A stretch of 38,354 nucleotides of DNA. Origin: Caulobacter sp. Root655 (GTDB taxonomy: Bacteria > Pseudomonadota > Alphaproteobacteria > Caulobacterales > Caulobacteraceae). Position numbers and translations under genes: made by a program. This document shows positions 9,192-17,141 of this stretch, piece after piece. Positions within the stretch are counted from its first letter, which is position 1, and each line of letters starts with the position of its first letter. The stretch is taken from the NCBI RefSeq assembly GCF_001427665.1, contig NZ_LMHC01000021.1, positions 299,568 to 337,921 of the forward strand, written 5' to 3'. The notes beneath the pieces are model-generated. The model had not been told where the DNA came from. It was given only the letters and a program-made list of their open reading frames with translations, and ran no database searches.

Positions 9192-9683
9192 ATGAAACCG
9201 ATCGCCTCGCTCCTCGCCATCGCCACCGTGGCTTTCGCTGTCCCCGCCATGGCCCAGAACGCCGGCCAGATCGCCAGTGTCCGGGCCGGCGCCAGCTGTC
9301 CGCGCTGCAATCTGTTCCAGGCCGACCTTTCGGGCCTGGGGCTGAAGGGCAAGAACCTGGCCGGGGCCCGCCTGCGCCAGGCCGACCTCAGCCTGGCGGA
9401 AATGAACCGCACCAGCTTCGCCGGCGGCGACCTGCGCGACGTCAATTTCTACGGCGGCGTGTTCGGCGGGGCCAACTTCGCCGGAGCCAACCTGACCAAT
9501 GCCAGCTTCGTCGGGGCCTATCTGGAAGGGGCCGGTTTCCGGGGCGCCACCCTCACCGGCGTCAACCTGTCGGGGGCCGAAATGGACCGCGCCACCGGCC
9601 TGACCCAGGCCCAGCTGAACGGCGCTTGTGGCGACGGCTCCACTCAACTTCCGCGCGGCCTGTCGGTCCGCCCCTGTCGTTAA
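9192..9683 (+). CDS. Exported pentapeptide-repeat protein, short paralog
   Basis: 163 residues from ATG 9192, chosen because it starts a clean signal peptide (MKPIASLLAIATVAFAVPAMA, cleavage after AMA); an upstream start at 9153 would add a basic stretch. The mature protein has CPRC near its start (SCPRCNLFQADLSG). About 15 pentapeptide repeats of the A(D/N)LxX type follow (QADLS, GANFA, GANLT, GVNLS), predicted to fold as a right-handed quadrilateral beta-helix. The cap ends TGLTQAQLNGACGDGST...LSVRPC. The neighbour at 9782 has the same arrangement, so they are tandem duplicates. Function unknown; the location should be periplasmic or extracellular. Confidence 0.88.
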   Translation: MKPIASLLAIATVAFAVPAMAQNAGQIASVRAGASCPRCNLFQADLSGLGLKGKNLAGARLRQADLSLAEMNRTSFAGGDLRDVNFYGGVFGGANFAGANLTNASFVGAYLEGAGFRGATLTGVNLSGAEMDRATGLTQAQLNGACGDGSTQLPRGLSVRPCR

Positions 9684-9781
9684 ACTTCCGTCATTACCGC
9701 GATTTAAGTGGCGCCCAGCGCCCGGTGGCCCCAAATCGTAACTCAAGCGGTCGCTTATTCTCGACCGGCCTGGAGGTCTCG

Positions 9782-10723
9782 ATGTCCCGATTGGGGATGA
9801 CTATCGCAGCCCTGACCCTCGCCCTGTCGGCCCTTGGCCAACAGGCCTATGCGGGGGTCGAGGACAAGGACGTGCCGCGGATGATTTCGCTCGGCGGAAC
9901 CTGCGTGAATTGCGAGCTGTCCGGCCGCAAGCTGACCGGCGCCCGGTTCACCGGCGCCAACTACGCCAAGGCCAACCTGATGGGCGCCGACCTGCGCGGC
10001 GCCAGCTTCTTCGGTTCCAACTTCACCGGCGCCGACCTGTCGCGAGCCGACCTGCGCGGGGCCGAGATGCGCGGCGCCAACTTCGTGAGCGCCATCTTCA
10101 CCGACGCCAAGCTGTCGGGCATCGAGAGCAGCGGCGCCAACTTCCAGGGCGCCGACCTGGCCCGGGTGGACCTGTCGTCGTCCGAACTGCACGGCGCCAA
10201 CTTCGTCGGCGCCAACCTCGAGAAGGCCAACCTGTCCAGCAGCGAGCTGATGGGCGCCAATCTGCAGGGCGTCAACGCCCGCTACGCCAGCTTCCAGTCG
10301 GCCGAGCTGAACGCCAGCAACATGATCGGCGGCAATTTCGAGCGGGCCAACTTCCGCGACGCCGAGTTCACCGGCTCCACCCTGCGCGGCGCGGTGTTCG
10401 GCGGGGCCGACTTCCACGGCGCCGACCTGTCCGGCGCCAATCTGGGCGGCGCGGACCTGTCGGGCGCCAGGGGCCTGGACCAGGACCAGCTGGACGAGAC
10501 CTGCGGCGACGGCGGCACCCGCCTGCCGGCCGGGCTGAGCATCCGCAACTGCTCGGGCGACCGCCGCAATTTCCGGGTCAGCGGCGACTTCCAGCGCGCC
10601 CAGGCCGAGGCCGCCCGGGCCCAGATCGAGGCCCATCGCGCCCAGATCGAGGCCGCGGCCCGGATCGCCGCCGTCCCCAAGCCGCCCAAGCCTCCCAAGC
10701 CGCCGGCCCCGCCGAGATACTGA
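9782..10723 (+). CDS. Exported pentapeptide-repeat protein, long paralog
   Basis: 313 residues from ATG 9782, which has GGAGG seven bases upstream and begins a signal peptide (MSRLGMTIAALTLALSALGQQAYA). Architecture: a CVNC pair close to the mature N-terminus, about 30 pentapeptides (GANFV, GADLS, KANLS), then the cap GLDQDQLDETCGDGGT...LSIRNC shared with the upstream paralog. A C-terminal extension has a short repeated helix (RAQAEAARAQIEAHRAQIEA) and a Pro-Lys tail (PKPPKPPKPPAPPRY). The tail is absent from the shorter paralog and might contact the cell wall or a partner. A terminator follows 22 bp after the stop. Confidence 0.9.
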   Translation: MSRLGMTIAALTLALSALGQQAYAGVEDKDVPRMISLGGTCVNCELSGRKLTGARFTGANYAKANLMGADLRGASFFGSNFTGADLSRADLRGAEMRGANFVSAIFTDAKLSGIESSGANFQGADLARVDLSSSELHGANFVGANLEKANLSSSELMGANLQGVNARYASFQSAELNASNMIGGNFERANFRDAEFTGSTLRGAVFGGADFHGADLSGANLGGADLSGARGLDQDQLDETCGDGGTRLPAGLSIRNCSGDRRNFRVSGDFQRAQAEAARAQIEAHRAQIEAAARIAAVPKPPKPPKPPAPPRY

Positions 10724-10745
10724 GCGCGGCCTGCTCCTGAAAAGA

Positions 10746-10780
10746 AGCCCTCCGATCCCGATGGACCGGAGGGCTTTTTC
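10746..10780. terminator. Intrinsic terminator between pentapeptide gene and aspS
   Basis: Ten-base stem AAGCCCTCCG (10746-10755) and CGGAGGGCTT (10768-10777), with a T run on the plus strand and an A-rich left flank. It can serve both convergent transcripts. Confidence 0.85.
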
Positions 10781-10802
10781 GTATGGGCCGAACCCGACCA
10801 AT

Positions 10803-12608
10803 CTACACCTTGATAGGCGGAGCCGAGCGGATGTGCAGTTCCTTGTATTGCCGCTCCTGGGCCTCGGCCGGGGCGTTCATCAGCAGGTCCTGGCCCTGCT
10901 GGTTCAGCGGGAAGGCGATGACCTCGCGGATGGCGACCTGCTCGGCCAGCAGCATGACGATGCGGTCGATGCCGGGGGCCAGACCGCCGTGCGGCGGGGC
11001 CCCGTAGCGGAAGGCGTTCAGCATCCCGCCGAACTGCTCCTCGACCACCTCGGCGCCGTAGCCGGCCACTTCGAAGGCCTTGAGCATGATCTCCGGCTTG
11101 TGATTGCGGATCGCGCCCGAGCACAGCTCGTAGCCGTTGCAGACGATGTCGTACTGGTAGGCCAGGATCGACAGCGGGTCCGCGTTCTCCAGCGCCGCCA
11201 TCTCGCCCTGCGGCATCGAGAACGGGTTGTGCGAGAAGTCGACCTTCTTCTCGTCCTCGTTCCATTCGAACATCGGGAAGTCGACGATCCAGCAGAAGCG
11301 GAACTGGTCCTCGTCGACCAGCTTCAGCTCGGTGCCGACCCGGGTGCGGGCCAGGCCGGCGAACTTGGCGAACACCGCCGGATCGCCGGCCACGAAGAAG
11401 GCGGCGTCGCCGGTCTTCAGGCCCAGCTGGGCGGCGATGGCCGCGGCCTTCTCGTCGCCGATGTTCTTGGCGATCGGGCCGGCCGCGCCCTCCTCGTTGC
11501 CGTGCTCGTCGGCGGCGCGCCAGAAGATGTAGCCCAGGCCCGCCGCGCCCTCGCCCTGCGCCCACGAATTCATGCGGTCGCAGAAGGCGCGGTTGCCGCC
11601 GGTCGGGGCCGGGATGGCCCAGATGGCGTTCTTGGGATCGGCGGCCAGGATCTTGGCGAACAGGCCAAAGCCGCCCTCGCGGAAGTGCTCGGAGACGTCC
11701 TGCATCTCGATCGGGTTGCGCAGGTCGGGCTTGTCGCTGCCGTACTTGGCGATCGATTCCTTGTAGGGGATGCGCTGGAACGGATAGGCGCTGACCCGCT
11801 TGCCGTTGGCGAACTCTTCAAAGACGCCATGCATCACCGGCTCGATGGCCGCGAACACGTCTTCCTGCGTCACGAAGCTCATCTCGACGTCGAGCTGGTA
11901 GAATTCCAGCGACCGGTCGGCCCGCAGGTCCTCGTCGCGGAAGCACGGGGCGATCTGGAAATAGCGGTCGAAGCCGGAGACCATCAGCAGTTGCTTGAAC
12001 TGCTGGGGGGCCTGGGGCAGCGCGTAGAACTTGCCCGGGTGCAGGCGCGACGGCACCAGGAAGTCGCGCGCGCCTTCCGGCGACGACGCCGTCAGGATCG
12101 GGGTCTGGAACTCGTTGAAGCCCTGGCCGAACATCCGGCTGCGGATCGACTGGATGACCTTGCTGCGCAGCACGATGTTCTTGTGCAGGGTCTCGCGGCG
12201 CAGGTCGAGATAGCGGTGCTTGAGGCGGATTTCCTCGGGATAGTCGGGCTCGCCGAACACCGGCAGCGGCAGCTCGGCGGCCTCGCTCAGCACCTCGACG
12301 GCGGCGACGCGGATCTCGACCGCGCCGGTCGGCAGGTTGGGGTTCACGGCGGCGGCGTCGCGGGCCACCACCTCGCCGTCGATGCGGATCACGCTCTCGG
12401 CCCGCAGGCGCTCGACGATGGCGAAGCCGGGCGTCTCGGGGTGCAGGACCAGCTGGGTCAGGCCGTAATGGTCGCGCAGGTCGACGAAGACCAGGCCGCC
12501 GTGGTCGCGCTTGCGGTGGATCCAGCCCGACAGGCGGACGCTGGCGCCGGTGTCGGCGGCCCGCAGGGCGCCGCAGGTATGGGTGCGATAGGCGTGCATC
12601 GAGGTCAT
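10803..12608 (-). CDS. aspS: Aspartyl-tRNA synthetase
   Basis: 601 residues from ATG 12608 ([13 protein letters not shown]); ATG 12599 ([10 protein letters not shown]) is an equally possible start. Class II synthetase charging tRNA with Asp. Domains: N-terminal OB-fold anticodon-binding domain (about 1-110, [19 protein letters not shown]), catalytic core with motif 2 [18 protein letters not shown], the bacterial GAD insertion domain in the middle, and motif 3 [14 protein letters not shown] near the C-terminus. Alphaproteobacterial AspRS is often non-discriminating, working with GatCAB to make Asn-tRNA; this cannot be decided here. The much longer open frame to 12758 is repeat-derived upstream sequence. 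A TTGACAT on the minus strand (12679-12685) is a possible -35. Confidence 0.96.
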   Translation of the reverse strand: MTSMHAYRTHTCGALRAADTGASVRLSGWIHRKRDHGGLVFVDLRDHYGLTQLVLHPETPGFAIVERLRAESVIRIDGEVVARDAAAVNPNLPTGAVEIRVAAVEVLSEAAELPLPVFGEPDYPEEIRLKHRYLDLRRETLHKNIVLRSKVIQSIRSRMFGQGFNEFQTPILTASSPEGARDFLVPSRLHPGKFYALPQAPQQFKQLLMVSGFDRYFQIAPCFRDEDLRADRSLEFYQLDVEMSFVTQEDVFAAIEPVMHGVFEEFANGKRVSAYPFQRIPYKESIAKYGSDKPDLRNPIEMQDVSEHFREGGFGLFAKILAADPKNAIWAIPAPTGGNRAFCDRMNSWAQGEGAAGLGYIFWRAADEHGNEEGAAGPIAKNIGDEKAAAIAAQLGLKTGDAAFFVAGDPAVFAKFAGLARTRVGTELKLVDEDQFRFCWIVDFPMFEWNEDEKKVDFSHNPFSMPQGEMAALENADPLSILAYQYDIVCNGYELCSGAIRNHKPEIMLKAFEVAGYGAEVVEEQFGGMLNAFRYGAPPHGGLAPGIDRIVMLLAEQVAIREVIAFPLNQQGQDLLMNAPAEAQERQYKELHIRSAPPIKV

Positions 12609-12894
12609 GAAAAGGTCTTTGAAAGGCTTCGAAACGCGGTGATTTGCAAGGCGCGGAAAGGCGCATGGGGGGGCGTGGATGTCAAGGATTCTGGCCCGAA
12701 GGCCCTCCCCCACAGGGGGAGGACTTGAGACACGGCTTCGCCGCCTCACGCGGTTCACCGCGGAGCTATCGGAAAGGGTCGCGGAGCGCCGGACACCGTC
12801 CGGAGTGTGTGAGTAGTAACCGTTTCGACGAAGCCCGATCGCTCCGAAATCGTGTAACTTTGTTCGCCATGCGCCGAGCGTAAGTCGCTCAGCC
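12609..12894. other. Gene-free upstream region of aspS with hairpins
   Basis: No coding sequence seen. Holds a short palindrome CCTCCCCCACAGGGGGAGG (12704-12722), which looks like a fragment of the repeat type at 20359. Also holds a hairpin CCGGAC-ACC-GTCCGG (12789-12803), and a GAGCG-TAAGT-CGCTC hairpin near 12877-12891. The stretch 12804-12875 is less GC-rich than its surroundings and is unexplained. Confidence 0.5.
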
Positions 12895-13097
12895 GGGGAC
12901 GCGCACTCACGGCAAGACCTCGGCCGATCAGCCTCCGAACGTGGGGTGAGTGCGTGTCCCCAACGTCATCCACGACGTCAAACGCCTAGGCGAACTCATG
13001 GCCTCAAGGGCAAGCTCAGCGGATCAAGGTGGGGACACGCACTCACCCTGACCGTCCCGCGAACTTGGCCAGCGCACCGTCGTGAGTGCGCGTCCCC
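12895..13097. repeat. Compound palindrome A: two 67-bp inverted-repeat units
   Basis: Four copies of a 16-base arm. GGGGACGCGCACTCAC lies at 12895-12910 (plus) and its ACA variant at 12946-12961 (minus). The ACA variant lies at 13031-13046 (plus) and the ACG form at 13082-13097 (minus). Each plus/minus pair spans exactly 67 bp with a 35-bp loop; the pairs are 69 bp apart. The order ACG, ACA, ACA, ACG makes the whole unit symmetric. It ends 4 bp from the stop codon of the SRPBCC gene. The design resembles REP doublets (REPINs), which are spread by RAYT transposases; none is in this window. Confidence 0.9.
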
Positions 13098-13101
13098 GGG
13101 C

Positions 13102-13569
13102 CTACCCGCCAAACCATCCCGCCAGCTTCTTCAAGCTCTCCTTCGACCCCTCCTTGTTGTCCGCCGGCCGCAGCCCCGGCGGCAGGTTCTCCGACAGCAG
13201 GGTCACCCGCGTACCGCCCGGCGCGGCTTCCAACGACACGGTGATGGTCATCTCGCCCTTCAGCGCCGAATCGTCGGTGTCGAACACCACCGCCCAGACT
13301 ACCTGGCGGCCCGGCTTGATGGCCGCGAAGCGCACGCGGGTGCGATCCTCGCGTTCGGCGGTCTTGCCGAGCTGCTGGGTTTCGCCCTTCGGATAGTAGA
13401 GCGACATCTCGAATCCGCCGCCCACCCGGCCGTCGAAGGCGTGCATCTGGCCGGTCATGTCGCCCGGCGGCAGCCATTGGACCAGGATCTCGGGGTCCAT
13501 CAGGGCGTTCCAGACGGCGTCATGGGCGGCGGGGATCAGGCGGCTGGCGCGGGTGGTGGGTGCGGGCAT
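13102..13569 (-). CDS. SRPBCC / AHSA1-family protein
   Basis: 155 residues. START-like hydrophobic-ligand fold of the Aha1/CalC group. Seen: ASRLIPAAHDAVWNALMDPEILVQWLPPGDMTG at the N-terminus, the FDGRVGGGFEMSLYYP strand pair, GEMTITVSLEAAPGGTRVTLLSENLP, and a C-terminal helix ESLKKLAGWFGG. Members bind small lipophilic molecules or act as stress-linked accessory proteins; the specific ligand cannot be told. It follows the secreted-protein gene after 27 bp on the same strand, so probably shares its transcript. Compound palindrome A directly follows its stop. Confidence 0.9.
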   Translation of the reverse strand: MPAPTTRASRLIPAAHDAVWNALMDPEILVQWLPPGDMTGQMHAFDGRVGGGFEMSLYYPKGETQQLGKTAEREDRTRVRFAAIKPGRQVVWAVVFDTDDSALKGEMTITVSLEAAPGGTRVTLLSENLPPGLRPADNKEGSKESLKKLAGWFGG

Positions 13570-13596
13570 GGGCGCAGCCTACACCGGAGGCACGGG

Positions 13597-13941
13597 TCAG
13601 TCCTTGATGACGAAATAGCCCAAGGTCTCGGTATCCTGCCACAGGGTGCAGGTTCCCGTGCCGGCGATGTCGATCTTCTTGCCCAGGCTGTAGGCCGACA
13701 ACAGCACCGCCAAGCGCGCCTGGCCGGCGGGGGTGGACACGTTGATCGCCCAGCGGGTGGGCAACACCGCGGCGGGGCAGCTCGGCAGCGCCGAGCGCAC
13801 GCCGTCGTGGTTGAAGAACACGATCCCGCCGTCGGCGTATGACAGGATGTTGCTGATCTTGCCTCCGGCGGAGTCGGACGCGTGGGCGGCCGAGGCCAGG
13901 GACAGCGTGGCCGCGCACAGGGCGGCGCCGAAAAGTCGCAT
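13597..13941 (-). CDS. Small secreted protein of unknown function
   Basis: 114 residues from ATG 13941, which begins a signal peptide (MRLFGAALCAATLSLASAAHAS) and has GGAG nine bases upstream; a longer frame to 14070 is unlikely. The mature part is about 90 residues: GGKISNILSYADGGIVFFNHDG, SCPAAVLPTRWAINVSTPAGQARLAVLLSAYSLGKKIDIAGTGTCTLW, ending YFVIKD. Two cysteines (SCP and GTC) may bridge. The pattern (Gly-rich N-terminus, RWA, TPAGQA, GTGxC) recurs in short exported hypothetical proteins of proteobacteria. No function is known to me. Confidence 0.8.
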   Translation of the reverse strand: MRLFGAALCAATLSLASAAHASDSAGGKISNILSYADGGIVFFNHDGVRSALPSCPAAVLPTRWAINVSTPAGQARLAVLLSAYSLGKKIDIAGTGTCTLWQDTETLGYFVIKD

Positions 13942-14039
13942 GGGAGGTCTCCTTGGCGCCCGACGGGACGCGCTTCCAAAGCTTGGCCATAGAAGCGAAG
14001 CGGAAAGGACGGTGCAACCTTGCGAAGACTCTTGCCGTC

Positions 14040-14234
14040 GGGGACGGGCACTGACGACGGGGCTCTTCAAGGTCTGGCGAGGCGGTCAGGGTGAGTGCGT
14101 GTCCCCTCCTGCATCCCCGAGGCTTGCAAGCTTTCCTGGATCGAAAGAAAACGCCGCTGACGACGTTGGGGACACGCACTCACGGTGGGGGCCCCGTGAA
14201 GCCGTCCGGCGCCGTGGGGTGAGTGCGCGTCCCC
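14040..14234. repeat. Compound palindrome B: two 67-bp inverted-repeat units
   Basis: Second copy of the four-arm structure. The arms are GGGGACGGGCACTGAC at 14040-14055 (two changes from consensus), its ACA partner on minus at 14091-14106, the ACA form at 14168-14183, and the ACG form on minus at 14219-14234. Both units are again exactly 67 bp with 35-bp loops, 61 bp apart. The loop 14056-14090, read in reverse, resembles the loop 13047-13081 of copy A, so B is an inverted copy. It ends 2 bp from the stop of the EcsC gene. Confidence 0.9.
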
Positions 14235-14236
14235 GG

Positions 14237-14968
14237 CTACGCCGCCCCGCCCTGCCCCTGCGCCGCCAGCCACCGCATCCGGTAGGCCATCATCGCCGTC
14301 TCCCCCAGGTGGGCCGTCAGCCGCCAGTTGACCACGGCTCCGACCGGCGCCCCGACCACGGGCAGCAGCTGGGCGAGCTTCGCCAGGTCGATATGGTCGC
14401 GGTACTGCTGCTGGAAGGCCCGCCAGTCAAAATCGGCCAGGTCGGCGGGGTGCGGGCGCGTGTCCCAGTCGTCCATGGCCTCCAGCACCCGGACCCGGTG
14501 TTCGGCGTCGGAAAAGGCCAGCTCGAAGATGTGCAGGATATAGAGCCGCTCGCTCAGCACCCCGCCGTCATGGCCGTAGAGGGCGGCGATCTCGAACAGC
14601 AGCTTCAATTTGAAGCTCATCAGCAGCGGGAAATCGGCCGCCGCCAGCAGGAACCCGCCCGCCCCGGCCACCCCGCCCTCGGCCCCGGCCGCCTTCTTCC
14701 AGCCGTCGATGGCGGCGCGGACCTTGGCCTCGCGCTCCTCCAGGCTGGCCCCGCGCAGCGGAGACGCCGTGGCGAAGTCGGCCCCGGTCAGGATCGCCCG
14801 CGTCATCCCCTGCATGGCGGCGGTGACGGCGGCGTGGACCTTCTCGGGAATGATGGCGTTGATCTTCCGCTGGACGGCGCGGGAGGCCGCGCCGAGCGGG
14901 CCGGCGGGGCGGGTGATGCGGGCGCGCCAGGCGGCGAGGTCGGCGGAGGTAAAAATTAGCTTTGCCAT
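14237..14968 (-). CDS. EcsC-family protein
   Basis: 243 residues. EcsC domain over most of the length, named after the third gene of the Bacillus ecs locus; the biochemical role is unknown. Seen: an N-terminal AVQRKINAIIPEKVHAAVTAAMQGMTRAILTGADF, a Gly/Ala-rich hydrophobic segment GGVAGAGGFLLAAADFPLLMSFKLKLLFEIAALYG (about 97-131) that may associate with membrane, and LLPVVGAPVGAVVNWRLTAHLGETAMMAYRMRWL near the C-terminus, characteristic of the family. Starts only 44 bp from the divergent ATPase gene. Confidence 0.88.
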   Translation of the reverse strand: MAKLIFTSADLAAWRARITRPAGPLGAASRAVQRKINAIIPEKVHAAVTAAMQGMTRAILTGADFATASPLRGASLEEREAKVRAAIDGWKKAAGAEGGVAGAGGFLLAAADFPLLMSFKLKLLFEIAALYGHDGGVLSERLYILHIFELAFSDAEHRVRVLEAMDDWDTRPHPADLADFDWRAFQQQYRDHIDLAKLAQLLPVVGAPVGAVVNWRLTAHLGETAMMAYRMRWLAAQGQGGAA

Positions 14969-15012
14969 TCAGGTTAGTTGCGGGGTTTCTCCGGCACAGT
15001 TAGCTTCCGAAC

Positions 15013-16380
15013 ATGCTGACCCGTATCGAAATTGATGGCTTCAAAACTTTCGAGAACTTCTCGCTCGATCTAAGGCCCTTTTCAGCGATCGTGGGACCCA
15101 ATGCGAGTGGAAAGTCGAACCTTTTCGATGCGATAAAATTCCTGTCACTGCTCTCGCAGCACGACATCCGCACAGCAATGCAAGACCTGCGAGGAGAGCC
15201 AGAAGAGCTGTTTCGAATTACCGAAGACGGCTCTGCGTCGGAGATGTCATTCGCGACTGAGGTCTTGCTTGAATCGCAGGGCGTTGACGCCTTCGGCGCC
15301 AAATACAACGTGCGTGCACAAAGGCTTAGGTACGAACTCACCTTAGCTATGAAGCTCGACAGTCGCGGATTTCCGAAGGGCATATTTGTGACTAGGGAAA
15401 GCTGCGCAGAAATATCAAAAAAGAACGATACCGCCTTGTATTTAAAGGGGGCCCGGGTCGAATATTCGGGCAGGAAAACTCCTTTTATAAGCATTAAGGA
15501 GGGTGTTGACGGTGAGGTGGCGGCTTTCGAAATTCGCCAGGATGGCCCTGCCGGCGATACAGGAGCGACTAAGCGTGGACGGCCAGTCACGCTTCCGGCT
15601 CTTGAGGCATCGAGAACTGCGCTTTCCACAATCACCACGGCTGAATTCCCTCATCTCTACGCACTTCGAGATGTTTTTACATCCACGCGATTCCTAGAGA
15701 TCAATCCACAGGCAGCAAGACGTGCGAGCGACAGATTTGAGCTTAAGCAATTGAGGCCTGACGCCTCAAATCTGGCAGCCGTATTGGCGCGACTGCAAGA
15801 TGAGACATCTACGGACACCAGGCCAAACGGCGTCATTTCAGACATATCAGTTGATTTGGCCTCACTCATACCAGCAGTCAGGCAGGTGAAAGTTTACAAT
15901 GATGCAAATGCCAAAGAATATTCATTTGCTGTTTCAACTTCCGAAAAACTCAACTTTAGTTCTCGCGTGATATCCGACGGCACTATTAGGCTTCTCGCGC
16001 TTCTTTCTATTCTCGACGACCCTCAAAGGCGGGGAATTTTGTGCTTTGAAGAACCCGAGAACGGCGTGCACGAGGGGCGCATTGAGGCGCTTGTCAGTCT
16101 ACTGAGGGAGGCCGCCTCTACCAAAAGCACGATCGGAGAAGAGCCCCTGTTCCAGGTTCTCATAAATACCCACTCCCCTGCCGTGATGCATGCACTTGAA
16201 GATAATGAGATCGTGGCTGCTGATGCAGTGAGCGTTGTAGATCCCGCGACCAAAACTAGATCCGTGAAAACTAGAATGCGAACGGGCGTTGAAACCGCTC
16301 TGTTTCAACTGAACCCGGAAACCGACATGACGCGGAAAGAAGTGGAAAACCTGCTACGTAAAAAGAGCGATGAGGCATAA
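15013..16380 (+). CDS. AAA ATPase of the RecF/OLD type (putative defence ATPase)
   Basis: 455 residues. SMC/ABC-like ATPase (AAA_21/AAA_15 type). N-terminal LTRIEIDGFKTFENFSLDL leads to Walker A GPNASGKSN (28-36). A long middle region (about 60-310) follows, then the ABC-like signature ISDGTIR (320-326), Walker B GILCFEEPENG (341-351) and the switch histidine in INTHSPAVM (384-392). No nuclease domain is fused; the protein ends soon after the ATPase half with a charged helix, RKEVENLLRKKSDEA. Codons such as ATA, TTA, AGG and CTA are frequent and the DNA is clearly more AT-rich than either flank, suggesting recent transfer. Its stop overlaps the start of the next gene in TAATG. OLD-like and PARIS-type defence ATPases share this layout; the role is inferred. 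Confidence 0.85.
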   Translation: MLTRIEIDGFKTFENFSLDLRPFSAIVGPNASGKSNLFDAIKFLSLLSQHDIRTAMQDLRGEPEELFRITEDGSASEMSFATEVLLESQGVDAFGAKYNVRAQRLRYELTLAMKLDSRGFPKGIFVTRESCAEISKKNDTALYLKGARVEYSGRKTPFISIKEGVDGEVAAFEIRQDGPAGDTGATKRGRPVTLPALEASRTALSTITTAEFPHLYALRDVFTSTRFLEINPQAARRASDRFELKQLRPDASNLAAVLARLQDETSTDTRPNGVISDISVDLASLIPAVRQVKVYNDANAKEYSFAVSTSEKLNFSSRVISDGTIRLLALLSILDDPQRRGILCFEEPENGVHEGRIEALVSLLREAASTKSTIGEEPLFQVLINTHSPAVMHALEDNEIVAADAVSVVDPATKTRSVKTRMRTGVETALFQLNPETDMTRKEVENLLRKKSDEA

Positions 16381-17030
16381 TGTATCTCTCTTGGGCAGCA
16401 TTTTACGAGGGCGGATCTGATCGCGCTTATTTTGACTCCCTCGTTCCAAGGATACTCGAGGATATAATCTTATCGCACGGAATTCGTCTTGTTAATATTC
16501 CAGCATTTCCAGCTCTCTACCTCGGAAGCAATGGCAGGGAGGTGGAAGCGGTATCGAGGGAGATTTGTGCGAACAAGGATGCATTTTATCTAATCTTCGT
16601 TCACGCGGATATTGGGGGAAGAGGTATTGCTGCGACACTCGGCAATAGGAGCGTAAGTTATTGCAACGCCGCACACCAACTTTGCCAATGGGACCAACAA
16701 CGATGCGTAACGATAACGCCAAAGCATGAAACGGAGGCATGGGCACTAGCGGACCCGGTCGCGGTGGCTGGAGCGCTTGGCTACAGCGGGAAGCCGCAGG
16801 CATTAGGCCTTCCTTCCACAGCGACCGAAGCCGAGTCGCTAAATGACCCCAAAGCCGTACTGCAGATGGCGGCCAATGAAGTTCTTGGACGAAGAGCAAA
16901 GAGAGGTTTTGGGCAACTTTTTACGACAATAGCTCAGACGCAAAGCATAGATATGCTTAGGGGCTCAAGGTCCTTTTCCGATTTTGAGACGCGTCTGAAG
17001 CAGGGGCTTCGCTCTCTCGGCTGCATATAA
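16380..17030 (+). CDS. TOPRIM/DUF4276-like partner of the AAA ATPase
   Basis: 216 residues, starting in TAATG at the end of the ATPase gene, so translation is coupled. Pattern of acidic residues typical of DUF4276 and TOPRIM-like proteins: FYEGGSDRAYFDSL (Glu10, Asp14), YLIFVHADIGGRG (Asp77), and PKHETEAWALADPVAVAGALG (Glu117/Glu119, Trp121, Asp125). The last hundred residues are less distinctive. OLD enzymes fuse an ATPase to a TOPRIM nuclease; here the two parts would be separate proteins, as in PARIS, where the effector is DUF4435 rather than this family. A nuclease or nucleic-acid role is therefore inferred, not shown. AT-rich like its partner. Confidence 0.75.
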   Translation: MYLSWAAFYEGGSDRAYFDSLVPRILEDIILSHGIRLVNIPAFPALYLGSNGREVEAVSREICANKDAFYLIFVHADIGGRGIAATLGNRSVSYCNAAHQLCQWDQQRCVTITPKHETEAWALADPVAVAGALGYSGKPQALGLPSTATEAESLNDPKAVLQMAANEVLGRRAKRGFGQLFTTIAQTQSIDMLRGSRSFSDFETRLKQGLRSLGCI

Positions 17031-17141
17031 CATCCACACCTCTCCCTTCCTCATCCCCAGCCAAACCGCCCTGCCATCTCGCCCTCCGTCCGTCCGCGCC
17101 CTATATCTGCGGTAACAGAGTAACCACGTCCGGACCCCGCC

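Noticed and set aside
12609..13101. Hidden tRNA or coding gene in the 490-bp gap
   Set aside because: No cloverleaf with a GGTTC-type T-arm and CCA end was found, and the open frames are repeat-derived.
12895..14234. Regularly spaced repeats as a CRISPR array
   Set aside because: The arms alternate in orientation, form inverted pairs and occur in only two clusters; no cas genes are present.
14969..17141. Prophage or integrative element around the ATPase cassette
   Set aside because: No integrase, tRNA, flanking direct repeats or phage genes are visible; only the two genes have the unusual composition.
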